DNA of 64,000 nucleotides, from positions 19,456 through 83,455 of the forward strand of contig NZ_BJWH01000021.1 of assembly GCF_007990265.1 (NCBI RefSeq), in the 5' to 3' direction. The notes under the pieces were generated by a model. The model had not been told where the DNA came from, made no database searches, and saw nothing but the letters and a program-made list of their open reading frames with translations. Source of the DNA: Cellulomonas terrae (GTDB taxonomy: Bacteria > Actinomycetota > Actinomycetes > Actinomycetales > Cellulomonadaceae). Of the stretch, positions 8,276 to 18,071 are shown piece by piece (the first letter of the stretch is position 1; each line of letters opens with the position of its first letter). The translations under genes and the position numbers were made by a program.

Positions 8276-9043
8276 TCAGGACTGCTCCCGCAGCGCGTCC
8301 TTCCAGCCCTGCGAGTACGCCTCGGCGCTGCCCTGCGCGAACATGTCCTCGGCACCGAGCCGCACGAGCGCCCGCGCACCGGGGCCGTCGTCGTCGGTGA
8401 CGAGGTGGCCGAGGCCTCGGACGACGGCGAGCGGTCGCCCCTCGGCCTTGCCCTTGACCAGCTCACCGGCGGACGCGATCTCGTCGGCGACGGCGGCCTG
8501 CGTCATGACGAGGGGGCGGCCGAACGAGTCGACCTGTCCGCGCAGGTCGTCGAGGACGACGAGCCCGGCGGCGCCGATCGCGATGTCGGTGACGCCCTGC
8601 CGCCAGGGCCGTCCGGCGGTGTCGGTGACGACGACGCCGATCCGGACGCCGAAGGCCGCGGAGAGGCCGGCACGCAGTGCCCGAGCGGACGCGTCCGGGT
8701 CGACGGGGAGCAGCAGGACTGTCCCCTCGGGGGTGTTCGACGCGTCGACGCCGGCGGCGGCCATGACGAGGCCCAGCCGGTTCTCGACGATCCTCGTCAC
8801 CCCGGAGGCGTGCTCACGGGTGGCCACGACCCGCACGGTCTCGTCGGTGATGGCCTGCTCGCGGTCGTCGGCGGAGACGACCCGTCCCTCCGCCTTCGAG
8901 ACGACCTTCGACGTCAGCACGAGGACGTCACCGTCGACGAGCGGGTCGTCGGCGAGCAACGTCACCAGCAGCGCCACCAGGTCGTCGCCGGGTGCGATCT
9001 CCGGGAGCCCGTCGGGTGCCCAGACCTCGAGGCGGGTGCTCAT
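8276..9043 (-). CDS. cofE: coenzyme F420-0:L-glutamate ligase (CofE)
   Basis: CofE adds glutamates to F420-0 with GTP, giving the polyglutamylated cofactor. The 255 residues cover the whole ligase domain: [15 protein letters not shown] around residue 42 and [21 protein letters not shown] around 140 are the conserved metal and GTP-binding blocks. In mycobacteria the same enzyme is the N-terminal half of FbiB, fused to a nitroreductase-like domain; that C-terminal half is missing here. The gene starts within the last four bases of the upstream F420-dependent oxidoreductase, so the two are coupled. Confidence 0.93.
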   Translation of the reverse strand: MSTRLEVWAPDGLPEIAPGDDLVALLVTLLADDPLVDGDVLVLTSKVVSKAEGRVVSADDREQAITDETVRVVATREHASGVTRIVENRLGLVMAAAGVDASNTPEGTVLLLPVDPDASARALRAGLSAAFGVRIGVVVTDTAGRPWRQGVTDIAIGAAGLVVLDDLRGQVDSFGRPLVMTQAAVADEIASAGELVKGKAEGRPLAVVRGLGHLVTDDDGPGARALVRLGAEDMFAQGSAEAYSQGWKDALREQS

Positions 9044-10056
9044 CGCACGAGCTTGGGCAGCACGTCCGCCCCGAACGTCTCGATCCACTCGCGCTGGTTG
9101 CGCCCGACGTTGTGCAGGTAGATGCGGTCGAACCCGAGGTCGACGTACTTCTGGATCTCGGCGCGGTGCTTGTCGGGGTCCGCGGAGATGACCATGCGGC
9201 CCTCGAAGTCCTCGGGTCGCACCAGCTTGGCCATCTGCTCGAAGTCGAACGGGGAGCGGATGTCGGCCTTCGGGAACTTCATGCCGCCGTTGGGCCACTC
9301 GTGCATGGCGTGCGCGAGGGCGAGCTCGTCGGTCTCCGCCCAGGACAGGTGGAGCTGGAGGACCTTCGGCATCGTGTCGGGGTCCTTGCCGGCCTCGCGC
9401 GCACCCTCGTCGAACTTGCCGAACAGGCCGGAGATCTTCTCCAGCGGTGCGCCGACGGTGATGAGCCCGTCGGCGTGCCGGCCGGCGCGCTTGGCCGTGA
9501 CCGGGCCGGCGGTGGCGACGAGGATCTCCGGGGCGACCTCGGGCATGGTCCACAACCGGGTGGACTCCACCTTGTAGAACTGCCCGGCGTGCTTGACGTC
9601 CTTGCCGGCGATCGAGGCGGTGAACAGCTTCTTGATGATCTCGATGGCCTCGAACATGCGGTTGATCCGCTCGGGGGCCTCGGGCCAGTAGTTCGCGACG
9701 ATGTGCTCGTTGAGCGCCTCGCCGGAGCCGAGCCCGAGCCAGTGGCGCCCGGGGTACATCGCGGCGAGCGTGGCCGACGCCTGCGCGACCATCGCGGGGT
9801 GCCAGCGGAAGGTCGGGGCGGTCACGCCGGGGCCGATGTCACCGGTGGTGCGCTCGCCGAGGGCGGTCAGCACGTTCCAGACGAACGCGGCCTGGCCCTG
9901 CGCGGGGACCCACGGCTGGTAGTGGTCGGCGGCCATCACACCGGAGAACCCGTGGGCCTCCGCGTGGACGGACAGCTCGACCGCCTCGGTCGGGTGGAAC
10001 TGCTCGAGCATCGCCGCGTACCCGACCGTGAGGCCGTCCGCCGTGACCTGTGCCAT
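9040..10056 (-). CDS. fgd: F420-dependent glucose-6-phosphate dehydrogenase-like oxidoreductase
   Basis: This luciferase-like TIM-barrel enzyme of 338 residues matches the FGD family, which oxidises glucose 6-phosphate and reduces F420. AADHYQPW at 42-49 supplies the Asp, His and Trp equivalent to the active-site residues of the mycobacterial enzyme, and [12 protein letters not shown] near 109-119 carries the active-site glutamate. [18 protein letters not shown] is the usual cofactor-contacting block. It is the first gene of a two-gene unit with cofE, which couples making and reducing the cofactor. Some members of this group prefer other substrates, so the substrate is inferred. Confidence 0.88.
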   Translation of the reverse strand: MAQVTADGLTVGYAAMLEQFHPTEAVELSVHAEAHGFSGVMAADHYQPWVPAQGQAAFVWNVLTALGERTTGDIGPGVTAPTFRWHPAMVAQASATLAAMYPGRHWLGLGSGEALNEHIVANYWPEAPERINRMFEAIEIIKKLFTASIAGKDVKHAGQFYKVESTRLWTMPEVAPEILVATAGPVTAKRAGRHADGLITVGAPLEKISGLFGKFDEGAREAGKDPDTMPKVLQLHLSWAETDELALAHAMHEWPNGGMKFPKADIRSPFDFEQMAKLVRPEDFEGRMVISADPDKHRAEIQKYVDLGFDRIYLHNVGRNQREWIETFGADVLPKLVR

Positions 10057-10143
10057 CTACTGACTCCTGTGAGCGCGGGGTACGCGGTGCTCCGCGAGAT
10101 CGTCCCCGAATCACCCTAACCGCGGGACCAGGCCGAATGATCC

Positions 10144-11433
10144 CTACGGCAGCGCCGGCAGGGCCGCCCGGTAGACCCACGACTCGACGAGGAGCGCGAC
10201 CGGGGTGCCGGCCACCTCGGACGCGCACGCGACGAGCTGCTCCGTGCTGACCGTCCCGTGCCGGTAGCGCGCGGTCCACGTGCGCAGGATCTGGAAGAAC
10301 ACGTCGTCCCCCACGGTGAGGCGCAGGGCGTGCAGGGTCAGCGCACCGCGCTTGTAGAGACGGTCGTCGAACATCGCCGCCGCGCCGGGATCCCCGATGA
10401 CCAGGTCCTGCGGCAGGATCATCAAGCGCGCGTGCGCCGAGCGCGCGTGGCGGTGCGCCGTCCAGCCGCCCGACGCCTCCGACCACAGCCACTCGGCGTA
10501 GCAGGCGAAGCCCTCGTGCAGCCAGATGTCCCGCCACCGCCCAACGGTCAGGCTGTTGCCGAACCACTGGTGCGCCAGCTCGTGCGCCACCAGCCGTTCC
10601 GACCCGCGCCGTCCGTCCATGTGGTTGGCGCCGAACACGGAGAGCCCCTGCGCCTCCAGCGGGATCTCGAGATCGTCGTCGGTGACGACGACCGTGTACG
10701 GGGCGGCGAACGGGTAGGGCCCGAAGCGCTCCTCGAAGAGCGCCATCATCTCGGGCTGAGGAGCGAGGTCGTGCTCCGCCGCCTGCTGCAGCCGCGGGGG
10801 GACGAGCAGCTGGGTGCCGTGCTCCAAGCGCTGGTAGCGGCCGATCTGCAGCGTGGCGAGGTACGGCGCCATGGGCTCGGCCTGGTCGTAGGCCCACCGG
10901 ACGCGCCCAGCCCTGGGCGCGCGCGAGACGAGCCGCCCGTTGGCGAGCACCTCGTACCCGGCCTCCGCGGTGACGACCACGGAGAAGGTGGCCTTGTCCG
11001 CGGGGCTGTCGTGGCACGGGAACCAGGTCGGTGCGCCGTCGGGCTGGCCGGCCACGATGAGCCCGTCCTCCAGCTCCTCCCACCCGACCTCGCCCCACGG
11101 TCCGCGGGCGGGTCCCGGCTGTCCGCCGTAACGGACCTCGAGGACGAGCGACGTCCCGACGAGCACGGCACGGCCGAGCCGGACGGTGAGCCGGCCGTCG
11201 CGGTGCGACCACCGTTCGGGCCGCCTCCCGTCGACCAGCACCTGGCTGACGCGCAGCCCACGCAGGGACAGCGACACCCGGTCGACCACGCTCGACGCCC
11301 GGGCGTGCACGACGGCGCGGGCGTCGAGCCTGTTCGTGGCCACGCGGTAGTCGAGCTCCAGCTCGTACCGGTCCACCGAGAGGCCACCGTCCGGGCGACC
11401 GGGCAGGTAGGGGTCCTCCGGCGGCTGCGTCAC
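10144..11433 (-). CDS. M1 family metallo-aminopeptidase (short form)
   Basis: This predicted zinc aminopeptidase has 429 residues, the short actinobacterial form without the large C-terminal helical domain of PepN (over 800). The zinc site is HELAH at 284-288, with the third ligand in WLHEGFA (Glu307). The usual substrate-binding GxMEN loop reads IPLEAQGLSVFG, keeping the glutamate. A tyrosine needed for catalysis may lie in the DRLYKRGALTLHALR segment. There is no signal peptide. Its start overlaps the stop of the Pls/PosA-like synthetase gene (11430-11433), so the two are coupled, which suggests processing of, or protection from, the synthetase product. Confidence 0.9.
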   Translation of the reverse strand: MTQPPEDPYLPGRPDGGLSVDRYELELDYRVATNRLDARAVVHARASSVVDRVSLSLRGLRVSQVLVDGRRPERWSHRDGRLTVRLGRAVLVGTSLVLEVRYGGQPGPARGPWGEVGWEELEDGLIVAGQPDGAPTWFPCHDSPADKATFSVVVTAEAGYEVLANGRLVSRAPRAGRVRWAYDQAEPMAPYLATLQIGRYQRLEHGTQLLVPPRLQQAAEHDLAPQPEMMALFEERFGPYPFAAPYTVVVTDDDLEIPLEAQGLSVFGANHMDGRRGSERLVAHELAHQWFGNSLTVGRWRDIWLHEGFACYAEWLWSEASGGWTAHRHARSAHARLMILPQDLVIGDPGAAAMFDDRLYKRGALTLHALRLTVGDDVFFQILRTWTARYRHGTVSTEQLVACASEVAGTPVALLVESWVYRAALPALP

Positions 11434-14400
11434 GCCGGGGACACCGGGTTCCCCGTCCAGCGGGACCCGGCGGGGATGGTGTCGCCGCGCAGCACGAGCG
11501 ACGCCGGCCCGACGCGGGCCCCGTCGTCGAGGCTCGCCGCGGGCAGCACCACCCCGTGCGGGCCCAGGCTCGCGCCGCGTCCGAGCTCGACTGTGTCCAT
11601 GCTCATGACCCGATCATGGAACAAGTGTGTCTGCAGCACGCACCCACGGTTCACGGTGGCGGCGTCGCCGAGCGTCACCAGGTCGGCCTCGGGCAGCCAG
11701 TAGGTCTCGCACCAGACGCCGCGGCCGATGCGCGCACCGAGCGTCCGCAACCAGACGGTCAGCGCGGGCGAGCCGTTCGTGGCCGGACCCAACCACGGGA
11801 CCGCGACGACCTCCAGGAACGTGTCGGCAAGCTCGTTGCGCCAGATGAACGAGCTCCACAGCGGGTGGTCGCCCGGCCGGAGGCGTCCGACGAGGAGCCA
11901 CTTCGCGGCGGTCGCGAGGGCGCAGGCGACTGCGGCAGCACCGAGCACGACGACCGGGGACAGCGCTGCTGCGACACCGAGCCCCCACGCGTCGAAGGCG
12001 GCCTGGAGCGCGAGCAGGACGACGACGCCGAGACCGAACGTGCAGATCACGGGCACGATCCGGCAGAGCTCCACGAGCGCGCGTGCGATCCGCAGCCGCG
12101 TCGGGGGCGCGAACGTGCGCGCGTCGTCGGACTCCCCCGCCACCCGGCGCAGCTTCACCGGCGGTGACCCGAGCCAGCTGGTGCCCGCCCGCGCGTCCTC
12201 CGGCGTGGCGGACAGGACGGCGACGAGGCCCCGCTTCGGCACCGCGCGGCCGGGCGCGATCATCCCCGAGTTGCCGAGGAACGCCCGCTTGCCCACCTTG
12301 CTGCGCTCCACCCGGAGCCAGCCGTGCCCGAGCTCGTAGGAGCCGATGAGCGTGTCGTCGGCGAGGAACGCCCCGTCCCCGACCGTCGTGAGGGTCGGGA
12401 GCATGAGAGCCGTCGACGCTTCGACGTCCTTGCCGATGTCGGCCCCGAGCGCCCGCAGCCACACCGGTGTCGCCATGCTGGAGTAGAGCGGGAACAGCGT
12501 GGTGCGGGCGTCGTCCATGAGCCGCAGCGTCGCCCACACCTGCCAGCCCGCCCGGCTGCGCACGGCGTGGTACCCCTCGCGGAAGCCGAGCCCGAGCAGC
12601 CGCACGGACACGAGCGTCACCACAGCGAGCACGACGACCATCGTGACCGCGCCGAGCGGGACGGCCCGCAGGGCGTCGACGGCCGCCTCGGACCGCGTCG
12701 TCGCGTCTCGGAGCCCGATCCCGACCACGAGCAGCCCGCACGCCGCTGCCACCACCGGCAGGGCCGCGAGCGCCGCGGCCGTCGCACCGTAGGCGGCCAC
12801 CCAGCGCCGGCCGCGGGGTGCCTTGTCGCGCGGCCAGTGGCGACGCGCCGGCCCGTCGAACACCGCGGGCGACCCCACCCACAGCTCGCCGGGCGGTACG
12901 GAGTCGAGCACGGCGGACCCGGGTGCGACCTCGGCCCAGGCACCGACGCGGGTGCCGGGCGCCAGCGTGCTGCGCGTCCCGACGGTCGCCCGCTTGTCGA
13001 TCCGCACCCGGCCGACTCGCAGCACGTCGCCGTCCAGCCAGTGCCCGCGCAGGTCGACCTCCGGCTCGACCGCGCAGCCGTTGCCGAGCGTGAGCAAGCC
13101 GGTGACCGGCGGCAGAGCGTGCAGGTCGACGTCGCGGCCGATGGTCGCGCCGAGCGCGCGCGCGTACTGCGCGGTCCACGGAGCGCAGGACAGGTTCTCC
13201 GCACCCGCCGCCGCGGCCCACGACTCGGTGAACCAGAGCCGTAGGTGCACCGCCCCGCCGCGCGGGTACCGGCCGGGCGTCAGGCCACGCAGGAGCGTCC
13301 GGGCGACGACGACGGTGGTCCCCATGCGCCCGAGCGGGCTGATGAGCACGAGCCACCCGAGCGCCACCCACCACCAGACGCCGAGCACGACGGGCACCCA
13401 GGGCGCTCCGGTCGTCGCGACGAGCACCGCGTCCGCCGCCAGCAGCCAGGTCAGCCACCGCAGCCCGACGAGCGCGGCGAGCGGCAGCGCGAGCACCGTC
13501 TGGACGAGCTGTGCCCGGAGCGGGGTCGGCAGGACGACCCGCGCCTCGGCTGCGACCGTCGGCTCGAACTCGTCGAGCCGGCGCGCCAGGTCCCCGATCC
13601 GCGGATACTCGTAGACGTCCGCGACGGTCACGGTGGGGAACCGCTCCCGCAGGGCGCTCACCAGCTGCGCAGCCACCAGGCTCCCCCCACCGGACGCGAA
13701 GAAGTCGTCGCGGGGGCCGGCGACGGCGACACCGAGCGCCGCGGTCCAGCGCTCCGCCACCCACGCACCCGTCGCGGTCAGCCCGACAGCTGGCGCGGAC
13801 TCCTCGTCGGGACGTGCGAGCGGCCACGGGAGCGCGTCGCGGTCCACCTTTCCGGAGCCCCGGGTCGGGATCGACTCCACGGGGGCGAGCAGCGGGACCA
13901 GCGCGGCCGGGAGCATGCCGGTGAGGCGGTGGCGGGCGTCGGCGAGGTCCAGCTCGATCCCGGGCTCGGGGACGAGGTAGCCGACGAGGACCGAAGTGCC
14001 GGCCGGTGTCCTGCGTACGGCGGCGGCGGCTCCGGCGACCCCCGGCAGCCCGAGCAGGGCGGAGTCGACCTCGCCCAGCTCGATGCGCCGGCCGCCCACC
14101 TTGACCTGGTCGTCGGCGCGCCCGACGAAGACCAGCCCCTCGGGCTCGTACCGGACGAGGTCGCCGCTGCGGTACGCCCGCTGCCACCCGAGGCCCTCGG
14201 CGGGCGCGTACTTCTCGGCGTCCTTGGCCGGGTCGAGGTACCGCGCGAGCCCGACACCGCCGATGATGAGCTCGCCGAGCCCACCCTCCTCGACCGGCGA
14301 ACCGTCGGGGGCCACGACCGCGAGGTCCCAGCCGTCGAGCGCGTGCCCGATGCGCACGGGCCCGTCGCCGGTGAGCAGCGCCGCGCACGCGACGACGGTC

Positions 14401-15269
14401 GCCTCCGTGGGTCCGTACGTGTTCCAGACCTCCCGCCGGTCCCCGACCAGCCGCGCGACGAGCTCGGGCGGGCACGCCTCGCCGCCGAAGATGAGGAGCC
14501 GGACGCCCGCCAGCTCCTCGGCGCGCCACAGCCCGGCCAGCGTCGGTACCGTCGAGATGACCGTGATGCCCTGCGCGACGAGCCACGGACCGAGATCCAT
14601 GCCGGTGCGCACGAGCGCACGAGGTGCCGGGACCAGGCAGGCCCCGTGCCCCCAGGCGAGCCACATCTCCTCGCAGCTGGCGTCGAAGGCCACGGACAGG
14701 CCGGCGAGCACCCGGTCGCCCGGGCCGAGCGGTGCCGCCTGGAGGAAGAGGCGGGCCTCGGCGTCGACGAACGCGGCCGCCGACCGGTGCGTGACCGCGA
14801 CCCCCTTGGGTGCACCGGTCGAGCCCGACGTGAAGATGATCCAGGCGTCGTCCTCCAGCGTCGGCCGGCGCGGCTCGGCGGTGCGGCGCAGGCCCGCGAG
14901 GTCGCCCTCGGTGAGCACCCGCGCCACCCTCGCCTCGCGGAAGACGGTCCGCGCGCGCTCGTCCGGGTCGTCCACGTCGACGGGCACGTACGCGGCGCCG
15001 GCGGCGAGGACCGCGAGGATCGCCGTGTAGAGCTCGGCCGTGCCCGACGGGATGCGCACCCCGACGCGGTCGCCCGGTCCGATGCCCGCACCTGCCAGGC
15101 CAGCCGCGGCCGCGCGGACGGCCACCAGCAGCTCGGCGTAGGTCAGGACCGTGCTGCCGTCGTCGATCGCGGGGGCGTCGCCGTGCGCCAGCGCCGTCGC
15201 CTCGAGGACGTCGACGAGGGTGCGCGGCGCGGGCGCGAGGTCGGCACGGAGGAACCCCTCGGCCGCCAT
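11430..15269 (-). CDS. Pls/PosA-family single-module peptide synthetase with membrane and left-handed beta-helix C-terminus
   Basis: The 1279-residue protein has an adenylation domain (TSGSTGAPKG at 147-156, NTYGPTEAT at 283-291, GSGKVDR lysine at 474) and a carrier domain with phosphopantetheine serine 530 in ASGGGSL. A long membrane region follows, holding several hydrophobic segments interleaved with hexapeptide left-handed beta-helix repeats, such as the IGRDVDLHALPPVTG type. No condensation or thioesterase domain is seen. This is the plan of epsilon-poly-lysine synthetase (about 1319 residues) and its PosA relatives, which make isopeptide homopolymers of basic amino acids by repeated coupling in the membrane. 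The residue used here cannot be read by eye. It is coupled to the M1 aminopeptidase gene. Confidence 0.88.
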   Translation of the reverse strand: MAAEGFLRADLAPAPRTLVDVLEATALAHGDAPAIDDGSTVLTYAELLVAVRAAAAGLAGAGIGPGDRVGVRIPSGTAELYTAILAVLAAGAAYVPVDVDDPDERARTVFREARVARVLTEGDLAGLRRTAEPRRPTLEDDAWIIFTSGSTGAPKGVAVTHRSAAAFVDAEARLFLQAAPLGPGDRVLAGLSVAFDASCEEMWLAWGHGACLVPAPRALVRTGMDLGPWLVAQGITVISTVPTLAGLWRAEELAGVRLLIFGGEACPPELVARLVGDRREVWNTYGPTEATVVACAALLTGDGPVRIGHALDGWDLAVVAPDGSPVEEGGLGELIIGGVGLARYLDPAKDAEKYAPAEGLGWQRAYRSGDLVRYEPEGLVFVGRADDQVKVGGRRIELGEVDSALLGLPGVAGAAAAVRRTPAGTSVLVGYLVPEPGIELDLADARHRLTGMLPAALVPLLAPVESIPTRGSGKVDRDALPWPLARPDEESAPAVGLTATGAWVAERWTAALGVAVAGPRDDFFASGGGSLVAAQLVSALRERFPTVTVADVYEYPRIGDLARRLDEFEPTVAAEARVVLPTPLRAQLVQTVLALPLAALVGLRWLTWLLAADAVLVATTGAPWVPVVLGVWWWVALGWLVLISPLGRMGTTVVVARTLLRGLTPGRYPRGGAVHLRLWFTESWAAAAGAENLSCAPWTAQYARALGATIGRDVDLHALPPVTGLLTLGNGCAVEPEVDLRGHWLDGDVLRVGRVRIDKRATVGTRSTLAPGTRVGAWAEVAPGSAVLDSVPPGELWVGSPAVFDGPARRHWPRDKAPRGRRWVAAYGATAAALAALPVVAAACGLLVVGIGLRDATTRSEAAVDALRAVPLGAVTMVVVLAVVTLVSVRLLGLGFREGYHAVRSRAGWQVWATLRLMDDARTTLFPLYSSMATPVWLRALGADIGKDVEASTALMLPTLTTVGDGAFLADDTLIGSYELGHGWLRVERSKVGKRAFLGNSGMIAPGRAVPKRGLVAVLSATPEDARAGTSWLGSPPVKLRRVAGESDDARTFAPPTRLRIARALVELCRIVPVICTFGLGVVVLLALQAAFDAWGLGVAAALSPVVVLGAAAVACALATAAKWLLVGRLRPGDHPLWSSFIWRNELADTFLEVVAVPWLGPATNGSPALTVWLRTLGARIGRGVWCETYWLPEADLVTLGDAATVNRGCVLQTHLFHDRVMSMDTVELGRGASLGPHGVVLPAASLDDGARVGPASLVLRGDTIPAGSRWTGNPVSPA

Positions 15270-15442
15270 CGCCAGCCTCCCCGTCCGATCGTGTGTTCCC
15301 GATCATGCGCTCACGACCCGGCGAGTGGCGATCCTCGCACCCGGGGCGCGCCGGTCCGCGCCCGGACCGCACCAGTTCACCGAGTGTTCGCCTGTTCGTC
15401 GCCGGATCCTCGACGCCCGACGATCTGGGAAGATGTCGACCC

Positions 15443-18070
15443 ATGAGCTCTGAGTCCCCGAACACGCCCGCCGCACCCCTGTCCACCACGGGTACACGGC
15501 AGGTACCGGACCGGGTCTCCCTCGACGGTGTCGAGACCCGCTGGGACGAGGCGTGGACCGCGCAGGACCTGTACGCGTTCGACCGGACGGCCACGCGCGA
15601 GCAGGTGTACTCGATCGACACGCCTCCCCCGACGGTGTCCGGCTCGCTGCACGTGGGCCACGTGTTCTCGTACACGCACACCGACGTCGTCGCGCGGTTC
15701 CAGCGCATGCGCGGCCGCGAGGTGTTCTACCCGATGGGCTGGGACGACAACGGCCTGCCCACCGAGCGCCGCGTGCAGAACTACTACGGCGTCCGCTGCG
15801 ACCCGTCCCTGCCCTACGACGAGGACTTCGCTCCCCCGTTCGAGGGCGGCGAGGGCAAGTCGGGGCCGCAGGTGCCGGTGAGCCGCAAGAACTTCGTCGA
15901 GCTGTGCGAGCGGCTGACGGTCGAGGACGAGCGGCTCTTCGAGGCCCTGTGGCGTCGGCTCGGCCTGTCGGTGGACTGGTCGCGGACCTATCAGACGGTC
16001 TCCGCGGAGTCCCGCGCCGTCGCCCAGCAGGCGTTCCTGCGCAACCTCGCGCGCGGCGAGGCGTACCAGGCCGAGGCGCCGGGCCTGTGGGACGTGACGT
16101 TCCAGACGGCCGTCGCCCAGGCCGAGCTCGAGGCGCGCGACTACCCCGGTGCGTTCCACCGGGTCGCGTTCCACGGTGCCGACGGTCCCGTCCACATCGA
16201 GACGACGCGTCCGGAGCTGCTGCCCGCCTGCGTCGCCCTCATCGCGCACCCGGACGACGAGCGCTACCAGCACTTGTTCGGCACCACCGTCCGCTCGCCG
16301 CTGTTCGACGTCGAGATCCCCGTGCTGGCGCACGCGCTGGCCGAGCCCGACAAGGGCGCCGGCATCGCGATGTGCTGCACCTTCGGCGACCTGACCGACG
16401 TGCAGTGGTGGCGCGAGCTCCAGCTGCCGACGCGCTCCGTGGTGGGTCGCGACGGCCGCATCCTGCGGGACACCCCGGAGTGGCTGAGCACCGAGTCGGC
16501 ACGCACCCGGTACGAGGAGCTCGCCGGCAAGACCACGTTCTCCGCACGGGAGGCCGTCGTCGCCGGCCTGCGCGAGACCGGCGACCTGGACGGCGAGCCG
16601 GTGAAGACCGAGCGCAAGGCGAACTTCTACGAGAAGGGCGACAAGCCCCTCGAGATCGTCACCAGCCGCCAGTGGTACATCCGCAACGGCGGTCGCGACG
16701 AGTCCCTGCGCGAGGCGCTGCTGGCCCGCGGCGCGGAGCTCGGGTTCAACCCCGACTTCATGAAGGTCCGCTACGAGAACTGGGTCAGCGGCCTGAACGG
16801 CGACTGGCTGGTCTCTCGGCAGCGCTTCTTCGGCGTGCCGTTCCCCGTCTGGTACCCGCTCGACGAGCACGGCGAGCCGCAGCACGACAAGCCGCTCCTG
16901 CCGACCGAGGACCAGCTCCCGATCGACCCGTCCTCCGACGTGCCCGCCGGCTACACGGCCGACCAGCGCGGGGTGCCGGGCGGCTTCGCGGCCGACCCCG
17001 ACATCATGGACACCTGGGCCACCAGCTCGCTGACCCCCCAGATCGTCGGCGGCTGGCGCACGGACCCCGACCTGTTCAGCCGCGTGTTCCCGATGGACCT
17101 GCGCCCCCAGGGCCAGGACATCATCCGTACCTGGCTCTTCTCCACGGTCGTCCGCTCGCACCTGGAGCACGGCTCGCTGCCGTGGTCGTCGGCCGCGATC
17201 AGCGGCTGGATCCTCGACCCCGACCGCAAGAAGATGTCGAAGTCCAAGGGCAACGTCGTCACGCCGATGGGCCTGCTCGAGGAGCACGGCTCCGACGCCG
17301 TCCGGTACTGGGCCGCCTCGGCGCGACTCGGCACGGACGCGGCGTTCGAGATCGGCCAGATGAAGATCGGCCGACGCCTCGCCATCAAGGTGCTCAACGC
17401 CTCGAAGTTCGCCCTCTCGTTCGGTGCCGCCGACGAGCCGCTCGCGCTCGACCCCGCGCTCGTCACGTCCGAGATCGACCGCGCGATGCTCGCCGGCCTC
17501 GCGGACGTCGTCGACAAGGCCACCGCGGCCCTCGACGCGTACGACCACACCCGCGCGCTCGAGCTCTCGGAGACGTTCTTCTGGACGTTCTGCGACGACT
17601 ACCTGGAGCTGGTCAAGGACCGCGCCTACGGCGACCCGTCCCCGGAGACCACCTCGGCTCGCGCCGCGCTGGCGATCGCCCTCGACGTGCTGCTGCGCCT
17701 GTTCGCCCCGGTGCTGCCGTTCGCGACGGAGGAGGTCTGGTCGTGGTGGCGCGAGGGTTCGGTGCACCGCGCGCCGTGGCCGACCGCCGAGCCGCTGCGC
17801 ACGTCGGCGGACCCGGGCGTCGTCTCCGCCGCAGGCTCGGCGCTCGCCGCGCTGCGCAAGGTGAAGTCCGAGGCCAAGCTGTCGATGCGCACCGAGATCA
17901 CCGCGGTCGAGCTCGTCGTGCCCGCGGCCCTGCGCCCGGGCGTCGAGTCGGCGCTCGGCGACATCCGCGCGGCCGGCCGGGTCACGGGAACCCTCACGCT
18001 CGTCGACGGCGAGGCCGAGACGTGCGTGGCGCGCGACGCCGTCCTGGTGCCCCCGGCGCCGAAGGACTGA
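15443..18070 (+). CDS. valS: valine--tRNA ligase, type 2 (archaeal-like)
   Basis: ValS charges tRNA-Val with valine. The 875-residue protein has the class I HIGH signature as HVGH at 70-73 and KKMSKSKGN near residue 597. The segment FYPMGWDDNGLPTER is characteristic of the archaeal-like type 2 enzymes rather than the common bacterial type, and the C-terminal coiled coil is correspondingly short. An editing domain lies around residues 240-430. The ATG at 15443 has GGGAAG upstream, and codons before it are non-coding in character. The gene is divergent from the synthetase gene and one base upstream of the acyl-CoA ligase. No T-box was found in the 173-base leader region. Confidence 0.95.
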   Translation: MSSESPNTPAAPLSTTGTRQVPDRVSLDGVETRWDEAWTAQDLYAFDRTATREQVYSIDTPPPTVSGSLHVGHVFSYTHTDVVARFQRMRGREVFYPMGWDDNGLPTERRVQNYYGVRCDPSLPYDEDFAPPFEGGEGKSGPQVPVSRKNFVELCERLTVEDERLFEALWRRLGLSVDWSRTYQTVSAESRAVAQQAFLRNLARGEAYQAEAPGLWDVTFQTAVAQAELEARDYPGAFHRVAFHGADGPVHIETTRPELLPACVALIAHPDDERYQHLFGTTVRSPLFDVEIPVLAHALAEPDKGAGIAMCCTFGDLTDVQWWRELQLPTRSVVGRDGRILRDTPEWLSTESARTRYEELAGKTTFSAREAVVAGLRETGDLDGEPVKTERKANFYEKGDKPLEIVTSRQWYIRNGGRDESLREALLARGAELGFNPDFMKVRYENWVSGLNGDWLVSRQRFFGVPFPVWYPLDEHGEPQHDKPLLPTEDQLPIDPSSDVPAGYTADQRGVPGGFAADPDIMDTWATSSLTPQIVGGWRTDPDLFSRVFPMDLRPQGQDIIRTWLFSTVVRSHLEHGSLPWSSAAISGWILDPDRKKMSKSKGNVVTPMGLLEEHGSDAVRYWAASARLGTDAAFEIGQMKIGRRLAIKVLNASKFALSFGAADEPLALDPALVTSEIDRAMLAGLADVVDKATAALDAYDHTRALELSETFFWTFCDDYLELVKDRAYGDPSPETTSARAALAIALDVLLRLFAPVLPFATEEVWSWWREGSVHRAPWPTAEPLRTSADPGVVSAAGSALAALRKVKSEAKLSMRTEITAVELVVPAALRPGVESALGDIRAAGRVTGTLTLVDGEAETCVARDAVLVPPAPKD

Positions 18071-18071
18071 C

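Noticed and set aside
15270..15442. Possible T-box leader before valS
   Set aside because: No specifier loop or antiterminator bulge could be drawn, and actinobacterial T-boxes are mainly on ileS.
11614..15708. A 1364-codon minus-strand frame over the synthetase gene
   Set aside because: It is rich in Arg, Ala and Gly with no family motif, and runs in another frame of the clearly coding Pls/PosA gene. It is a high-GC shadow.
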